Source: an uncultured Saprospiraceae bacterium (GTDB taxonomy: Bacteria; Bacteroidota; Bacteroidia; Chitinophagales; Saprospiraceae). Taken from it: a stretch of 64,000 nucleotides of DNA. Of this stretch, positions 38,601 through 47,573 are shown in pieces. The stretch is taken from contig CALLWB010000013.1 in the NCBI GenBank assembly GCA_938016265.1, forward strand, positions 1 to 64,000, read 5' to 3'. The translations under genes and the position numbers were made by a program. Position 1 is the first letter of the stretch. Each line of letters begins with the position of its first letter. The notes beneath the pieces were generated by a model that saw only the letters and a list, made by a program, of their open reading frames with translations, had not been told where the DNA came from and searched no databases.

Positions 38601-39327
38601 TAACAATTGGATTTCCACCCATTGGGTTTAACTCCGTATACCCACCTATAAAATTTACTTCCTGATAGGGTGGTGCAGCGGGTTGTTGTGGCGAAGGATT
38701 GGTTGTTGATCCACCGACAAAAGGCGCACAAAAAGAATACACTAAAGAATCACCTTCCTGATCGGTGGCGGAATGGTCAAAATTTAATTCTTCTCCGCCA
38801 CAAATTATTATCGGTGGGAAATCATTAAATACTGGGCTATTGTTGCAGCTAGTTTGCGCTTCACTGCTGATGAAAATAGTATAGGTCGCTCCTACATCGC
38901 CTGGTTGAAAAATATTCGAGATCGTACCATTTCTACAACAACGTTCATAGGTGAGATGGTAGCCATTTGCATTAAATGGCAGTATTACATTAAAAGTATA
39001 AATACCTTCTTGTACACAAACATTGCTAGGCGGAATAAGGCAAGGATTATCTAAAACTGGCGGAATGTTGCTAGCTCCAGAAAGATTAACACTTAAAGGA
39101 GGCATGGCTAGGGTAGTGCCGCTAAATCCTGTATAAATGCTTATGGGGGCAGGGTTGTCTAAATTAGCGCCTCCTCCCCAACAATCGCGATATACGCGCA
39201 TAGTAATTCGATACTCATCGTTGCCGAGGCATTCATAGGACATTTCTCCTCCTACAATGTGGGTTGCAGAAAGGAGTTGAGAAAATAGCAGGAGGACAAA
39301 AAGAAATACAAGATTTTTCAGTTTCAT
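35623..39327 (-). CDS. PKD-repeat secreted protein with CHU_C (T9SS type B) tail
   Basis: A 1234-residue exported protein. The signal peptide ends near residue 21 (LLSA/THIVGGEM). The first about 300 residues are the THIVGGEMSYECLG-type N-terminal domain seen on many Saprospiraceae surface proteins (RITMRVYRDCWGGG, YERCCRNG, CVQEYRNG). From about residue 395 a run of PKD domains follows (WDFGDGNTS, PTHTYT, V-x-L-x-V). They alternate between two subtypes, so the true repeat is a two-domain unit of about 190 residues. The last about 85 residues (FLPNAFTPNYDDVNDFF and NRWGELVF, ending TLIR) are a CHU_C sorting domain. The likely role is a surface adhesin or carbohydrate-facing scaffold; no catalytic motif is visible. 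Confidence 0.92.
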   Translation of the reverse strand: MKLKNLVFLFVLLLFSQLLSATHIVGGEMSYECLGNDEYRITMRVYRDCWGGGANLDNPAPISIYTGFSGTTLAMPPLSVNLSGASNIPPVLDNPCLIPPSNVCVQEGIYTFNVILPFNANGYHLTYERCCRNGTISNIFQPGDVGATYTIFISSEAQTSCNNSPVFNDFPPIIICGGEELNFDHSATDQEGDSLVYSFCAPFVGGSTTNPSPQQPAAPPYQEVNFIGGYTELNPMGGNPIVTIDPVTGLITGIPSILGQFVVGVCVQEYRNGVLISETKRDFQFNVTNCTQTIFANILEDELINPNLYVMHSCGENTINFVNQSSQQAFINDYFWAFDLNGMLDTSILTNPSFTFPGIGQYQGILVVNRGNLTCTDTAEIIVNVYPEINAGFEIVFDTCTLDPVSFIDTSFSGSGLITNWNWDFDDSNTSTIQNPIHTYLNPNSYDVTLEVIDSNNCADQISQILDWFPTSVIDIIYADSTGCEPHTVNFTNLSAPFTGAYDILWEFSDLTSSTDENPVHTFVNDGLYSVTVTVTSPTNCQSTAVYTDIINVVQAPNVDFSFVYDSCAIDVVSFFEQTSPGDSPLVSWFWEFGDDSTSTALNPMHQYLDAGSYSVSLTVIDQKGCPTTYTQIVDWFPAPIIDVIVADQRGCAPFNVFFDNNSYPINGYLTEWDFGDGNTSTLASPTHDYQYSGVYTVILTITSPTNCIESDTFTNLITVDSVPIAQFQFGADSCIVGPVSFIDQSIPGIDPIVSWDWDFGDGGGTSNQQSPQHLFPMSGTFDVSLVVLDQNGCTDSITQSITWAPAPTITVVPDLPNGCTDHTVFFQNNSFPLNGYATNWTFGDGAVSTVESPTHTYTSAGIYTISLEMISPSGCVSRDTFINMITVDTIPTAIISYNFDDCVDGITNFIDSSLSNGGTIIGWDWDFGDGNTSIDQHPAHAYTAQGTYDIQLTVTDDNGCTDQTVITIDWYPPSILDIEVDDYFGCTEHTVNFTNNSLPVIGYDILWDLGDGTTSTELNPTHTYTATGEYSVSLSITTPTGCISQETWVDYIRVTDPPVADFSFSPDKASNFEPEVEFTDLSENASQWYWDFDDNGEYSTQQNPTYTFQDTGFHAVTLLVTQLSGCQDSITKIVDVEPLFTYFLPNAFTPNYDDVNDFFKGKGITETLSNFEMNIWNRWGELVFTTNDPNQSWNGKKNNTGKMCKNGVYVVNVALVGGRGEQQEMKGFATLIR

Positions 39328-39540
39328 TTTTCATAGTGTTCCTTTCATCACATTAGACAAAAGCTTATAAGACTAACGTACGAAACGATTTGTTGTTGTC
39401 TTATTTATTTGAATTTTCAGTCTTGGTTGCAGGTAATTGACTATAAAGTTGCATTATTTTCTTTCAATTGTCAAATTCAAGGCACTTGTTATCATTTCTT
39501 GGTTAGTTCTTTGACACAAAAAATGGCGGCTACCATTACT

Positions 39541-39576
39541 AAAAAAGCCCTTGTCACGAAAAAATGACAAAGGCTT
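39541..39576 (-). terminator. Intrinsic terminator of the VIT/vWA gene
   Basis: On the minus strand AAAGCCTTTGTCA pairs with TGACAAGGGCTTT around a seven-base loop, and a T-run follows (A-run 39541-39546 on the plus strand). It lies 27 bases after the stop codon of the VIT/vWA gene. Confidence 0.88.
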
Positions 39577-39602
39577 TCTGCTAAACTTTATGTTGGTTAT
39601 TA

Positions 39603-42320
39603 CTATTCGTAAATTTCATAGAGTGTATTATTGAGCATAAATCTTACGTTTCGACCCAGAGCTAGATAGTTAACACTTTCTGGATTTGTTTGTACCAGAT
39701 TGAAATAATCAGTAGAATTGAACTGTATTTTCAAGGTTTTATGGTTGTTCGATTCTTGTATTTTTGAGTCTACCCAAGTGTTGTTGTTATTATAAAACGC
39801 ACGACCTTGTATATTGGAAATGTCCTGAGCCAAGTTCATGGTTTCTCCGGTATCGGAGGTGTAGTCGAGCTTTTTCTCCTTGTTTGATGACGCGCTTATA
39901 TTGCTTGCATCGTTTAGCGATTGTACTGACTTACTGGCGCGCACACTCACTTCTCCAAGGTTGGTAGATTTTAAGTCCTGGTAGTTGATAGACATTTCCT
40001 CTTCTACTTCAGGAGCGTTTAGGATTCTGGGTCGGATCAGCTGATCTTCTCGTCTGATGTTATTCATAGAGACTTGTTGCTCTTCATCTTCAATAATCAG
40101 ATAACTTGTGTATGGGGTGATGATCCCGTGCTTTTTTGCTACACGGACTACTTCATTTACTAATTCCTTGTTCTCTCCGTGCAATCGAATTTGGTCTAAC
40201 AAATAGCCGACACATCTGGCTGCCCAAAGTGGTGGGATAAATTCATTATCGTCATTTTTTCTTTCAAACTCAGTGTTATAGGAGAAGGATTCTTCTTTAC
40301 CATTTACTTTGCCGGAGAGCGTTATTTTTCCTTGTCCGTTGCCGGAATATCGGCCCATTAAGGTAACTGTAGAGCCTTTGAATAGATCAGGAACTTGCTT
40401 GGGATACATCTCACTAATGGAAATGTTTCGATCAAAATTGATCTTTACATCTGTTAGGATGGGGGAGGATACTTTCGTGTAAAAATCGGAGACTTTGATC
40501 TCTATATCTTCTTCAGGAAGAACATAGGTTCGATAGCCATGAGTCATTTCAGTTAACTTATCAAGCAGGTGCGCATTGAGTTCTGTACCGATTCCAAAAG
40601 TGAAAATTCGAGTGTTTTCAGCATTGTGTTTTTCAATTTTGCTCAGCAATGCCTTTTCTGCAGTTTCTCCAATAGTTGGTTTGCCATCGCTCAAGAATAC
40701 AACAAAATGTGGTCGATCTGCCTGTTTGCCGTCTTTTAATGCAAGCTCTAAGGCTTCATCGATGTTTGTCCCCCCGATGGCTCGAAGTTCCTTTAGATAC
40801 GTTCTGGCTCGCTGGATGGATGCTTCATTGGCCAACTGTCTGGATTCGAATAGGGAGGTCGCTTCTGTTGAAAATCGGATGATGTTGAACTTATCCTTTT
40901 CATTCAAATTATTAATACAAAAAGAAAGTGCTTTTTTTGCCTGGTCCATTTTCTCACCCGACATACTCCCGGAAGCATCTAGGACAAACGTGATATCCTT
41001 ATTAATTACTTCCTGAAATCGATCAAGGCCAGGACTTAGATTGAGCATGAAATAGCCTTCCTCATCTACTTGCTTATGGTTGAGCATCGAAATTCCGACT
41101 TTAGAATTGTCAATACTATAATACACCTTTAAGTCTTGATTGGTGCTTACATTAGAGCCTTCAAATCCGACGGTTGCTTGTTTTTCTCCTTTTCGGTTGA
41201 TTTCTACCTCGTGGGTTGGGCAATAGATGTTTTTGATTTTGTCGGAAGCGGTAATATCTATTTTAAAGCTGAAATTTTCTAGTGGATTAGCCTTTTGATC
41301 TTCTCTTATTTTTAGGGGAAACTGGTACTCGATGGTCCCATTGTCTATGGGCATATTGTAGGTATAGGTTAGTTTTACCCGTTGTTCTGATCTGGGTTGG
41401 ATAGGAAATATTTTTACTCGGAATAATTTATTATTGTAATATTCAAGCAAAGCGGGATCCGCTGATCTGTTTACAATGTCCTGGTAGATTTTTCTTGCTT
41501 TTTCGGCGTCCAATACCTCGCCTTGCGTCTCTTTGCCATTGATAAACATACTAAAGTAATCAATGGTGGCATTCTGCGGAAGCGGAAAAATAAAATACCC
41601 TTGCAGTTGATCGGACGTTGGATTATAAAATACCTGGTCCATACAAGTAGTTGCTGTATTGCCCGTGATCTCCACGTCTATTTGATTAGAACGAACTTCC
41701 AAGCCAAACATACCAGCTATCGGACGCGGTCTTCTAGGCATCGGGTCTGGAATAATCCATCCGCCACCACCACCGTACGTCGGTTGAATCATCGCACACT
41801 CCAATGTCGACAATCCAGAATTGGCAATCCAATCAGTAACGACCGGATCCTTCATTTCGAAAATGGAAGCGTGTTTGTATTTATCGTTTATATAGTCTAC
41901 TGCTTGCTGACCAGCAGTTTGTTGTACCAGATAACCAACGGCGCAAACACGGTCGTCTTTATCGTAAAAAACTGATTTTCGTTGGTTAGGGTATTCGTAG
42001 TTGGTAGGAAATTTTCCATCATTTGCGTAGATGGATAGCAGATTCAGCAATTTGGTTCTAGTTGCTTTTTGAGTGAGTGACAGGTGATCCGTTTCGGCTT
42101 GACGGAGCTGTTTTTCTACATAATTTAAATGAGTTTTAATTCGCACTACTTCTGAAGTGTTAGACACAGGTTTAATAGCAAATTTTTGCTCATAGCTTAT
42201 ATCTCCAATCACATTATTTACAGGCGCTTGCTTGCTGTGCAACGGAAGGCAGTCATTCCCAAAAGAAACACTTGTTGTAATTATTAATAAAGAAAGAAAA
42301 ATAATGGTTTTATAGTTCAT
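39603..42320 (-). CDS. Secreted VIT-domain plus vWA-domain protein
   Basis: A 905-residue exported protein. The ATG at 42320 gives a proper signal peptide (TIIFLSLLIITTSVSFG/NDC), so I prefer it to an ATG eleven codons upstream. Residues about 20-185 form an N-terminal domain with a DRVCAVGYLVQQ core and a WIANSGLSTLE end, seen on other Bacteroidota secreted proteins. A VIT domain spans about 205-330 (GNTATTCMDQVFYNPT, GYFIFPLPQNATI, GEVLDAEKARKIYQDI), as in inter-alpha-trypsin inhibitor heavy chains. The vWA domain follows, with MIDAS D448-A-S-G-S in FVLDASGSMSGEKMD and the later FLSDGKPTIGE. No CHU_C or Por tail is obvious at the C-terminus. Metal-dependent ligand binding is inferred. Confidence 0.9.
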   Translation of the reverse strand: MNYKTIIFLSLLIITTSVSFGNDCLPLHSKQAPVNNVIGDISYEQKFAIKPVSNTSEVVRIKTHLNYVEKQLRQAETDHLSLTQKATRTKLLNLLSIYANDGKFPTNYEYPNQRKSVFYDKDDRVCAVGYLVQQTAGQQAVDYINDKYKHASIFEMKDPVVTDWIANSGLSTLECAMIQPTYGGGGGWIIPDPMPRRPRPIAGMFGLEVRSNQIDVEITGNTATTCMDQVFYNPTSDQLQGYFIFPLPQNATIDYFSMFINGKETQGEVLDAEKARKIYQDIVNRSADPALLEYYNNKLFRVKIFPIQPRSEQRVKLTYTYNMPIDNGTIEYQFPLKIREDQKANPLENFSFKIDITASDKIKNIYCPTHEVEINRKGEKQATVGFEGSNVSTNQDLKVYYSIDNSKVGISMLNHKQVDEEGYFMLNLSPGLDRFQEVINKDITFVLDASGSMSGEKMDQAKKALSFCINNLNEKDKFNIIRFSTEATSLFESRQLANEASIQRARTYLKELRAIGGTNIDEALELALKDGKQADRPHFVVFLSDGKPTIGETAEKALLSKIEKHNAENTRIFTFGIGTELNAHLLDKLTEMTHGYRTYVLPEEDIEIKVSDFYTKVSSPILTDVKINFDRNISISEMYPKQVPDLFKGSTVTLMGRYSGNGQGKITLSGKVNGKEESFSYNTEFERKNDDNEFIPPLWAARCVGYLLDQIRLHGENKELVNEVVRVAKKHGIITPYTSYLIIEDEEQQVSMNNIRREDQLIRPRILNAPEVEEEMSINYQDLKSTNLGEVSVRASKSVQSLNDASNISASSNKEKKLDYTSDTGETMNLAQDISNIQGRAFYNNNNTWVDSKIQESNNHKTLKIQFNSTDYFNLVQTNPESVNYLALGRNVRFMLNNTLYEIYE

Positions 42321-42345
42321 GGTATTTCTAGTTAGTAAAAATAAA

Positions 42346-42373
42346 AAGAGCATCTAATTAATCAGATGCTCTT
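42346..42373 (-). terminator. Intrinsic terminator of the LRR gene
   Basis: On the minus strand AGAGCATCT and AGATGCTCT pair around a short ATTAAT-type loop, followed by TTTTTATTTTT. It sits between the LRR gene stop and the VIT/vWA start. Confidence 0.85.
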
Positions 42374-42403
42374 CTTTTCTCTTTTGGTGTGTGACCAACT
42401 AAA

Positions 42404-43708
42404 TTATCTTGAAACTACCGTGATTTTTTTGTTTCGTTGATAGTCGTTTTGTTTGATTTCCAGAATATAAACACCACCAGCATAATTTTTTACATTAATT
42501 TCTTGTTTGTAACTGAATTCTTTCTTGTCGAAAGAATTTCTATACACTTTTCTTCCCAGGACATCCGTCATGGTCAATTCAAAGTTCCCTTTTATTTCAC
42601 TGTTGAAATTTATGTTAAGGACATTGTCAGTTGGGTTTGGATAAGCAATTAGATCTTCAATTTCTTCTGGCTCTTCAATTTGGCCGATACCATTTTTCAA
42701 ACTGATTGTGGTCGGTGTTGAATGAAGAATAAGACGCGGAGCTTTAGCATTTGTAATTTCACAGGTATAAATACCTTCTTTCGCTTCATTCATTTCATGA
42801 ATTGTAAAACTGTTGGTATAGTTGGTGGCAATTAGATCACCATCCTTAAACCATTGATAGACGTTATTATAAACCTGATGGTCAACATCAAGATGGAACG
42901 TATAACTTTGATTAGGATAAAGTTCTACAAAAGGCTCCGTTGGTATTTCTTCCTGATGGATGTACTCAAAAATATAATGTCCGCACCGATTCTTAACTTC
43001 TTCAATACCAAACATATGAGGAACGATGTCTTCGAATGAAAATTTGTTTTTGCCAATTCTTAGTTTTGATATTCGGTCTGTATCCCCAAATTCTTCCGGC
43101 ACTCTCCCGGAAAGCTGATTGTCTGTCAGATTGACAACAAGCAAGCTGTCGATAGCCTTCAATTCTCTTGGAACCGAGCCGGTAAGTTGATTGCCATCCA
43201 GATACATTGCTTTCAAATTTGACAGCATTCCCAAAGAAGCAGGTATTTCACCCTCAATATTATTGTCTCTAAGACTAAAATGCGTCAGATTGTCCAAATA
43301 ACCCAATTCATCAGGAATAATGCCTGACAACTCGCTATCCTGTATATATAAGCGAGTCAATTGATCGAGGTACTGAATACTAGTTGGCAAATTTCCAACA
43401 AAATGATTGCTACCTAAATTTATTAACCGCAATTCGGAAAGAGATCCTAGCTCTGCAGGGATTTGCCCGACTAAATTATTGTTATACAACGAAAGATTGT
43501 GTACTCGCTGATCGACTATCCGAACGCCTATCCAATGAGAGACAGGTTTTGCAAAATCCCATTTAGTGTTCCAGTTATCTCCGTCCAATTGCTTATTGAA
43601 AGCAACTAAAGCCATGGAGTCTTGGATATTTACCTGAGCAAATAAAGAAGTTACGCCAAAGGAGAAACTGAAAAGGGAAAACAAAAATACGAGGTAGTAA
43701 TTTTTCAT
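42404..43708 (-). CDS. Secreted leucine-rich-repeat protein with T9SS type A tail
   Basis: A 434-residue exported protein. The signal peptide ends near residue 24 (GVTSLFA/QVNI). The N-terminal cap (MALVAFNKQLDGDNWNT, then WIGVRI) is the plant-LRR-like cap common in Saprospiraceae. Seven or eight LRRs of the N-x-L-x-G-x-I-P type follow (LYNNNLVGQIPAELGSLSEL, DNNIEGEIPASLGMLSNL, DGNQLTGSVPREL). Next comes an Ig-like domain (YQWFKDGDLIATNYTNSFTI) and a C-terminal sorting domain (LIAYPNPTDNVLNINFN, ending KKITVVSR). It probably mediates protein binding at the cell surface. It has its own terminator. Confidence 0.9.
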   Translation of the reverse strand: MKNYYLVFLFSLFSFSFGVTSLFAQVNIQDSMALVAFNKQLDGDNWNTKWDFAKPVSHWIGVRIVDQRVHNLSLYNNNLVGQIPAELGSLSELRLINLGSNHFVGNLPTSIQYLDQLTRLYIQDSELSGIIPDELGYLDNLTHFSLRDNNIEGEIPASLGMLSNLKAMYLDGNQLTGSVPRELKAIDSLLVVNLTDNQLSGRVPEEFGDTDRISKLRIGKNKFSFEDIVPHMFGIEEVKNRCGHYIFEYIHQEEIPTEPFVELYPNQSYTFHLDVDHQVYNNVYQWFKDGDLIATNYTNSFTIHEMNEAKEGIYTCEITNAKAPRLILHSTPTTISLKNGIGQIEEPEEIEDLIAYPNPTDNVLNINFNSEIKGNFELTMTDVLGRKVYRNSFDKKEFSYKQEINVKNYAGGVYILEIKQNDYQRNKKITVVSR

Positions 43709-43801
43709 GTATTTGTTGATTAGGTTATAAAAATACTAGTTCTACGTTACAATTTATCTTTTAGACGAAATAATTTTGGATAGTAGCGTTAAAGTTTTCT
43801 T

Positions 43802-43844
43802 AAAAGAAAAGGTAAACTCAAATAAATGAGCTTACCTTTCTTTT
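43802..43844 (-). terminator. Intrinsic terminator of the vWA lipoprotein gene
   Basis: On the minus strand AAAAGAAAGGTAAGCTCA pairs with TGAGTTTACCTTTTCTTTT around a six-base loop with a single mismatch. The stem is long, AT-rich at its base and flanked by T-rich sequence. It lies about 50 bases after the stop at 43897. Confidence 0.85.
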
Positions 43845-43896
43845 ATCTGCTAAGTGACTTCTTTACAATTACTTAGCATATGTGCGAATTAATCTG

Positions 43897-45060
43897 TTAA
43901 TCTTCGAAGTTGAATTTTTTGCTGACTGCTTGTTCTCGGATGGTATTGATCATTACATTATCTAGTGTCAATGCTTCTGCATTTTCTTTTTGCTGCTTGG
44001 TAATGAAGGCTTGACGTTGGTTATTTAGATTGGTGATTTCTTCTTGAATTTTTTTGCGTTCTGCCGATTTTTCTTCTACAAATTTCACGCGTTCTTCTTT
44101 ATTCATGCCTTGCATTTGTTCTGGTAGGGCTTCTTCTTCGGCTTCTTCCAGTATTTCTGGTTCGGCAATTGCAGCCGATACGATATCCCAAGAGGTTGGT
44201 TTGTAGGCGGCGGTTGTTTTGGCGACTGTTCGTTCTACTTCGTTGGCTATTCCAAAAGAGCTCGCGTTGGAGTCTTGTGTTACTTGTCGTTTCTTTCGCA
44301 TTTTCCCTTCACTTCCATAGCCTAAAAATGTACTATTCAAGGAGTTGTTTAACTCTATTATTTTGGTGTCAAATGGAGTTTGTATATGCACCACTTCTTC
44401 GTCCTGGTTGATATTCATGTATTTTCCATCAGTCAAATCTGCGCCGTCTTTCCAGCTAGATCGAACTCCTTCGTCATAATCTCCACAATGAATTGTATTT
44501 ACCATGATACCTTTTGTAATTGCATTTTTGCAAGCTTGTTTATAGTCGATTGGTCCTTGAGTAAATGGCTCATTCCCAGCAATAATGATCAATTTAAGAT
44601 CACCATTATTATCACTCCAGTTTAAGTCTTTTGTGCTTACTTGAATTGCCTTACCGCAGTATTCTTCACCGCCATTAGTAGAAAGCTCAAACAATTTTTC
44701 CGAAACCATGTCCAAGTCAGTGGTAAACGGAGTGTGTTGACGCACATAACCTGCTTCTGCAGAAATGCTGCTGTTGCCAAAGTCGTAAAGGGCAATTTCA
44801 ATATCAGGAGACTGGCCATTTTTTTTGGTAATGGCCAATTCATTGACCATTTTCCAAATTTGAGATTTTGCTTGATTGATTAATCCGTCCATGCTCCCAC
44901 TGGTGTCTAGGAGCAAGGCTACCTGTATCTTAGGTTGTTTTTCAAAAAGTTGCGGGGACAAAATATTAGCTTGTTGTGCTTGAGTTGGATGACTATTGGT
45001 GCAACAGATGTTGAATATTCCTAGTAAAAAAAAGGTAATTAGAATTTTAGCTTGATTCAT
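43897..45060 (-). CDS. vWA-domain lipoprotein with C-terminal coiled coil
   Basis: A 387-residue lipoprotein. I place the start at ATG 45060, which gives a lipoprotein signal peptide with a cysteine pair (FNICC, C19/C20); the frame is open further upstream, but that sequence does not look like protein. The vWA domain begins at about residue 44 with the MIDAS in LLLDTSGSMDGL (D52, S54, S56), and includes KLIIIAGNEPFTQGP. After about residue 260 there is an R/K-rich linker. The last about 90 residues (EEILEEAEEEALPEQ, RVKFVEEKSAERKKIQEEI) form a charged coiled coil. It sits downstream of the sigma/anti-sigma pair on the same strand. Function unknown; a surface or periplasmic binding protein is likely. 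Confidence 0.85.
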   Translation of the reverse strand: MNQAKILITFFLLGIFNICCTNSHPTQAQQANILSPQLFEKQPKIQVALLLDTSGSMDGLINQAKSQIWKMVNELAITKKNGQSPDIEIALYDFGNSSISAEAGYVRQHTPFTTDLDMVSEKLFELSTNGGEEYCGKAIQVSTKDLNWSDNNGDLKLIIIAGNEPFTQGPIDYKQACKNAITKGIMVNTIHCGDYDEGVRSSWKDGADLTDGKYMNINQDEEVVHIQTPFDTKIIELNNSLNSTFLGYGSEGKMRKKRQVTQDSNASSFGIANEVERTVAKTTAAYKPTSWDIVSAAIAEPEILEEAEEEALPEQMQGMNKEERVKFVEEKSAERKKIQEEITNLNNQRQAFITKQQKENAEALTLDNVMINTIREQAVSKKFNFED

Positions 45061-45283
45061 TTTTTTGAAATTTTTGGTGTTAAAATGTAGGGCAGTATTA
45101 CTACAAAAACATCTATAGGCTTGCTCGTCGAAAAAGAAGTTTCTATTATAATAATGCTTAAAACGCAACACTACCCTTGTACTCTACTAAGAGTTGTTTG
45201 GTTTTGGCAGTTGAATGTTGCTGTTTACTACTAAGATGCAGCACCTTATATTTTTGGTGTGTGAAGGGAGTGATTTTTACAAT

Positions 45284-46900
45284 TTAATAACTCCGATGTA
45301 AATTTCTAGTAGCTTTCTCGTTGGAAATTGCATTCCTGTTTAGGAGATAATTTTGCTGAGTACCAGATATTTGTGATGGATCACTATTTTGTAATGTTGT
45401 GGTAAAATTATTATTTGAATTTTGTTGAATAATCACCTGATTTGGAAATTCCAGATTACTATTTTCAAATACGGCAAGCTGATTGTTGAAACTTTTCAGT
45501 TTATAGAAGACCTCCGACTTTGAATCATCGACGGCCACTATGTAGTAAAGGTTGTCGTCAATTTGCTTGATTTTCATACCTTCAGTAAACAAAGTATCGC
45601 CATTCACAATAAAATGCCCCCGTCCTTTGATCGTCAGTTCATCAGTTTTCTCCCATTGCTCCAGTGATTGCCCCGTATCATCCTTCCAATTCCCCAATAT
45701 CCAGTTAAACTGATCAATTTCTTGGGCACTTGCCTGATAGTTTGAAGCAGATTGCGCCTCGTATTGAATTTGATTGGATTGGAGATTGAGGTCCCTTGGT
45801 ATATCGTCAGCTTTTTCCTCCATTTCATTGCCAAAGTCGCCACTAGCTGCTGGTGCTGGTCGTTCAGTAGCAACCATTGATGGCTCTGAAGTGGCAATTG
45901 TAGGACTTACTGGGGCATTTTCTTCACGATCAAAGTTCTCACTCGATTTCTCTGCTTTTGATTTTTTATTTTTTGGTTTCCAGGATTTAGCTTTTTCTGC
46001 TTGAGCCATGGCCCGTTCTTGTTTGAGTTCATCCTGATCTAGGGTGATCGCACCGCTTGAGGTACTTATTTTATCTTGGCTTCTGTAGCCTGTACTTTTT
46101 TCTTCTTTGTATGGCCGTTGCACTGGCAAATCTTCCTTGGCAATGGTTTCCATGGTCATTTGAGGTTCTTCTGCTGTTTGAGCTATTTTTGGTGATTCAA
46201 ACTTTTCAGATTTGCCTAATACTTCTTCTAATTTTTCATCCTTATTCTGTTTTAACCCGTTTTCTTCAGCATCATCCGCTACTTCAGAAACTGCAATTTC
46301 CTCTAAATCACTTAGGTTTTCTGCAATTCCATTATTTGATAGCTGCAACTCATTTGTAATCAAATCAAGATTATTTTCCATGGCGACATCTGGAACAGAA
46401 AAAGAGTGGATAGTAGTTTCGGTCGTTTGTAAATTGGTAGAATATTCCACTTTTTTATCTAATAATGCGATTTCCTTATTTTCAGTGTCTAATTTTCCGT
46501 CCCTCTGCGCACTGTTTCCTGGTTTTTTGTTGACAGTTTTGGAGGCAAGCATTTGATCTTGTTGATAATAGTAGACTTTCTCTTTATGGCTCATTAATAT
46601 TGGTCTGGCAGGTTTTGCTTCTTCAGCATAGGCAATATCTCCCAAGGATTCCACTGTTTTTGCATTGCTAACAAGAGAAACGGATGGATTCGAATCGGAG
46701 ATGGCAAAGAAAACTGCCACAGAAACCACCAATAGGAGAGAGGCCGCTGCTGCGTAATTCCGCAATAACAATCGCTTGTGCACAGATTTACGATTGTCCA
46801 ACCGCTGCTCCAATCGATCCCAGGCCATTGGTGTCGGCCGCTCGTCCAATTTGTGCTCACTGTGTTTGAATAAATCGTATAAATTATCTTGTTCTTCCAT
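45284..46900 (-). CDS. Anti-sigma-like membrane protein with periplasmic DUF6265-like domain
   Basis: A 538-residue single-pass protein directly downstream of an ECF sigma gene (10-base gap). The cytoplasmic N-terminus (residues 1-45: DLFKHSEHKLDERPTPMAWDRLEQRLD) resembles the short sigma-binding regions of Bacteroidota anti-sigma partners; there is no zinc HxxxCxxC motif. A transmembrane helix spans about 47-67. A long low-complexity, Glu/Lys/Ser-rich stalk follows (about 70-390). From about residue 394, FNWILGNWKDDTG and the region up to about residue 500 match the DUF6265 lipocalin-like barrel by eye. Such a barrel could sense a small ligand and set sigma activity (inference). The stalk is unusually long for an anti-sigma factor. 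Confidence 0.75.
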   Translation of the reverse strand: MEEQDNLYDLFKHSEHKLDERPTPMAWDRLEQRLDNRKSVHKRLLLRNYAAAASLLLVVSVAVFFAISDSNPSVSLVSNAKTVESLGDIAYAEEAKPARPILMSHKEKVYYYQQDQMLASKTVNKKPGNSAQRDGKLDTENKEIALLDKKVEYSTNLQTTETTIHSFSVPDVAMENNLDLITNELQLSNNGIAENLSDLEEIAVSEVADDAEENGLKQNKDEKLEEVLGKSEKFESPKIAQTAEEPQMTMETIAKEDLPVQRPYKEEKSTGYRSQDKISTSSGAITLDQDELKQERAMAQAEKAKSWKPKNKKSKAEKSSENFDREENAPVSPTIATSEPSMVATERPAPAASGDFGNEMEEKADDIPRDLNLQSNQIQYEAQSASNYQASAQEIDQFNWILGNWKDDTGQSLEQWEKTDELTIKGRGHFIVNGDTLFTEGMKIKQIDDNLYYIVAVDDSKSEVFYKLKSFNNQLAVFENSNLEFPNQVIIQQNSNNNFTTTLQNSDPSQISGTQQNYLLNRNAISNEKATRNLHRSY

Positions 46901-46910
46901 TATATTAATA

Positions 46911-47480
46911 TTATCCTACTTCAGGATATTGGTTTTGTTGAATTAAACTTTTCAATCTTTTCTTTGCAAGAATTAACTGAGATTTTGAGGTATTAATGCT
47001 GATTTTCAATAATTCAGCAATTTCTCTATGCTTATAACCTTCTAATACATATAGGTTAAAAATGGTTCGATATCCAGTAGGAAGTTTCTCCAATAAGTTT
47101 AGTATGTCTTTGGCTTCCAGCTCGTTTTGCGCATTGACCTCAGATTTTACTTCTATGTTACTTATTTCGACGGTCAATTTAAAATTATGGTTTTTTCTTA
47201 TAAACATCAATGATTCATTGACCATAATTCTACGTATCCATCCTTCAAAACTTCCGTTTCCTTTATACATATATAGCTTGCTGAACACTTTATAGAATCC
47301 CTCTATAAGCACATCTTCGGCATCCTCCCGGCTTTTGATGTAGCGTCTGCATACACCGAGCATTTTGGGGGAATACTTTTCATAAAGGAGTTTCTGAGCT
47401 TTTCGATCTTCCTTCCTACATTGTTCTATGAGCTCTTGTTCTGTCAAACAGTTTTTTATTAGTGTTAATTTACTTAGCAT
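46911..47480 (-). CDS. ECF-type RNA polymerase sigma factor
   Basis: A 189-residue sigma-70 family factor. Region 2 is at about residues 25-90 (LLYEKYSPKMLGVCRRYI, SREDAEDVLIEGFYKVF, GSFEGWIRRIMVN). Region 4 covers about 128-180 (LLEKLPTGYRTIFNLYVLEGYKHREIA, then the recognition helix with ISINTSKSQLILAKKRL). There is no region 1 or 3, as expected for ECF factors. The anti-sigma-like gene follows after 10 bases, a standard regulated pair. Its targets are unknown; neighbouring surface-protein genes on the same strand are candidates. Confidence 0.93.
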   Translation of the reverse strand: MLSKLTLIKNCLTEQELIEQCRKEDRKAQKLLYEKYSPKMLGVCRRYIKSREDAEDVLIEGFYKVFSKLYMYKGNGSFEGWIRRIMVNESLMFIRKNHNFKLTVEISNIEVKSEVNAQNELEAKDILNLLEKLPTGYRTIFNLYVLEGYKHREIAELLKISINTSKSQLILAKKRLKSLIQQNQYPEVG

Positions 47481-47573
47481 TAAATTTACTCAATTTATCA
47501 TCCATCTTCAACTCTATAGATGCAACTAAATAAAAAAGTGGTGTGTGTAGGGCAAATATTTTTTAATAAAATT

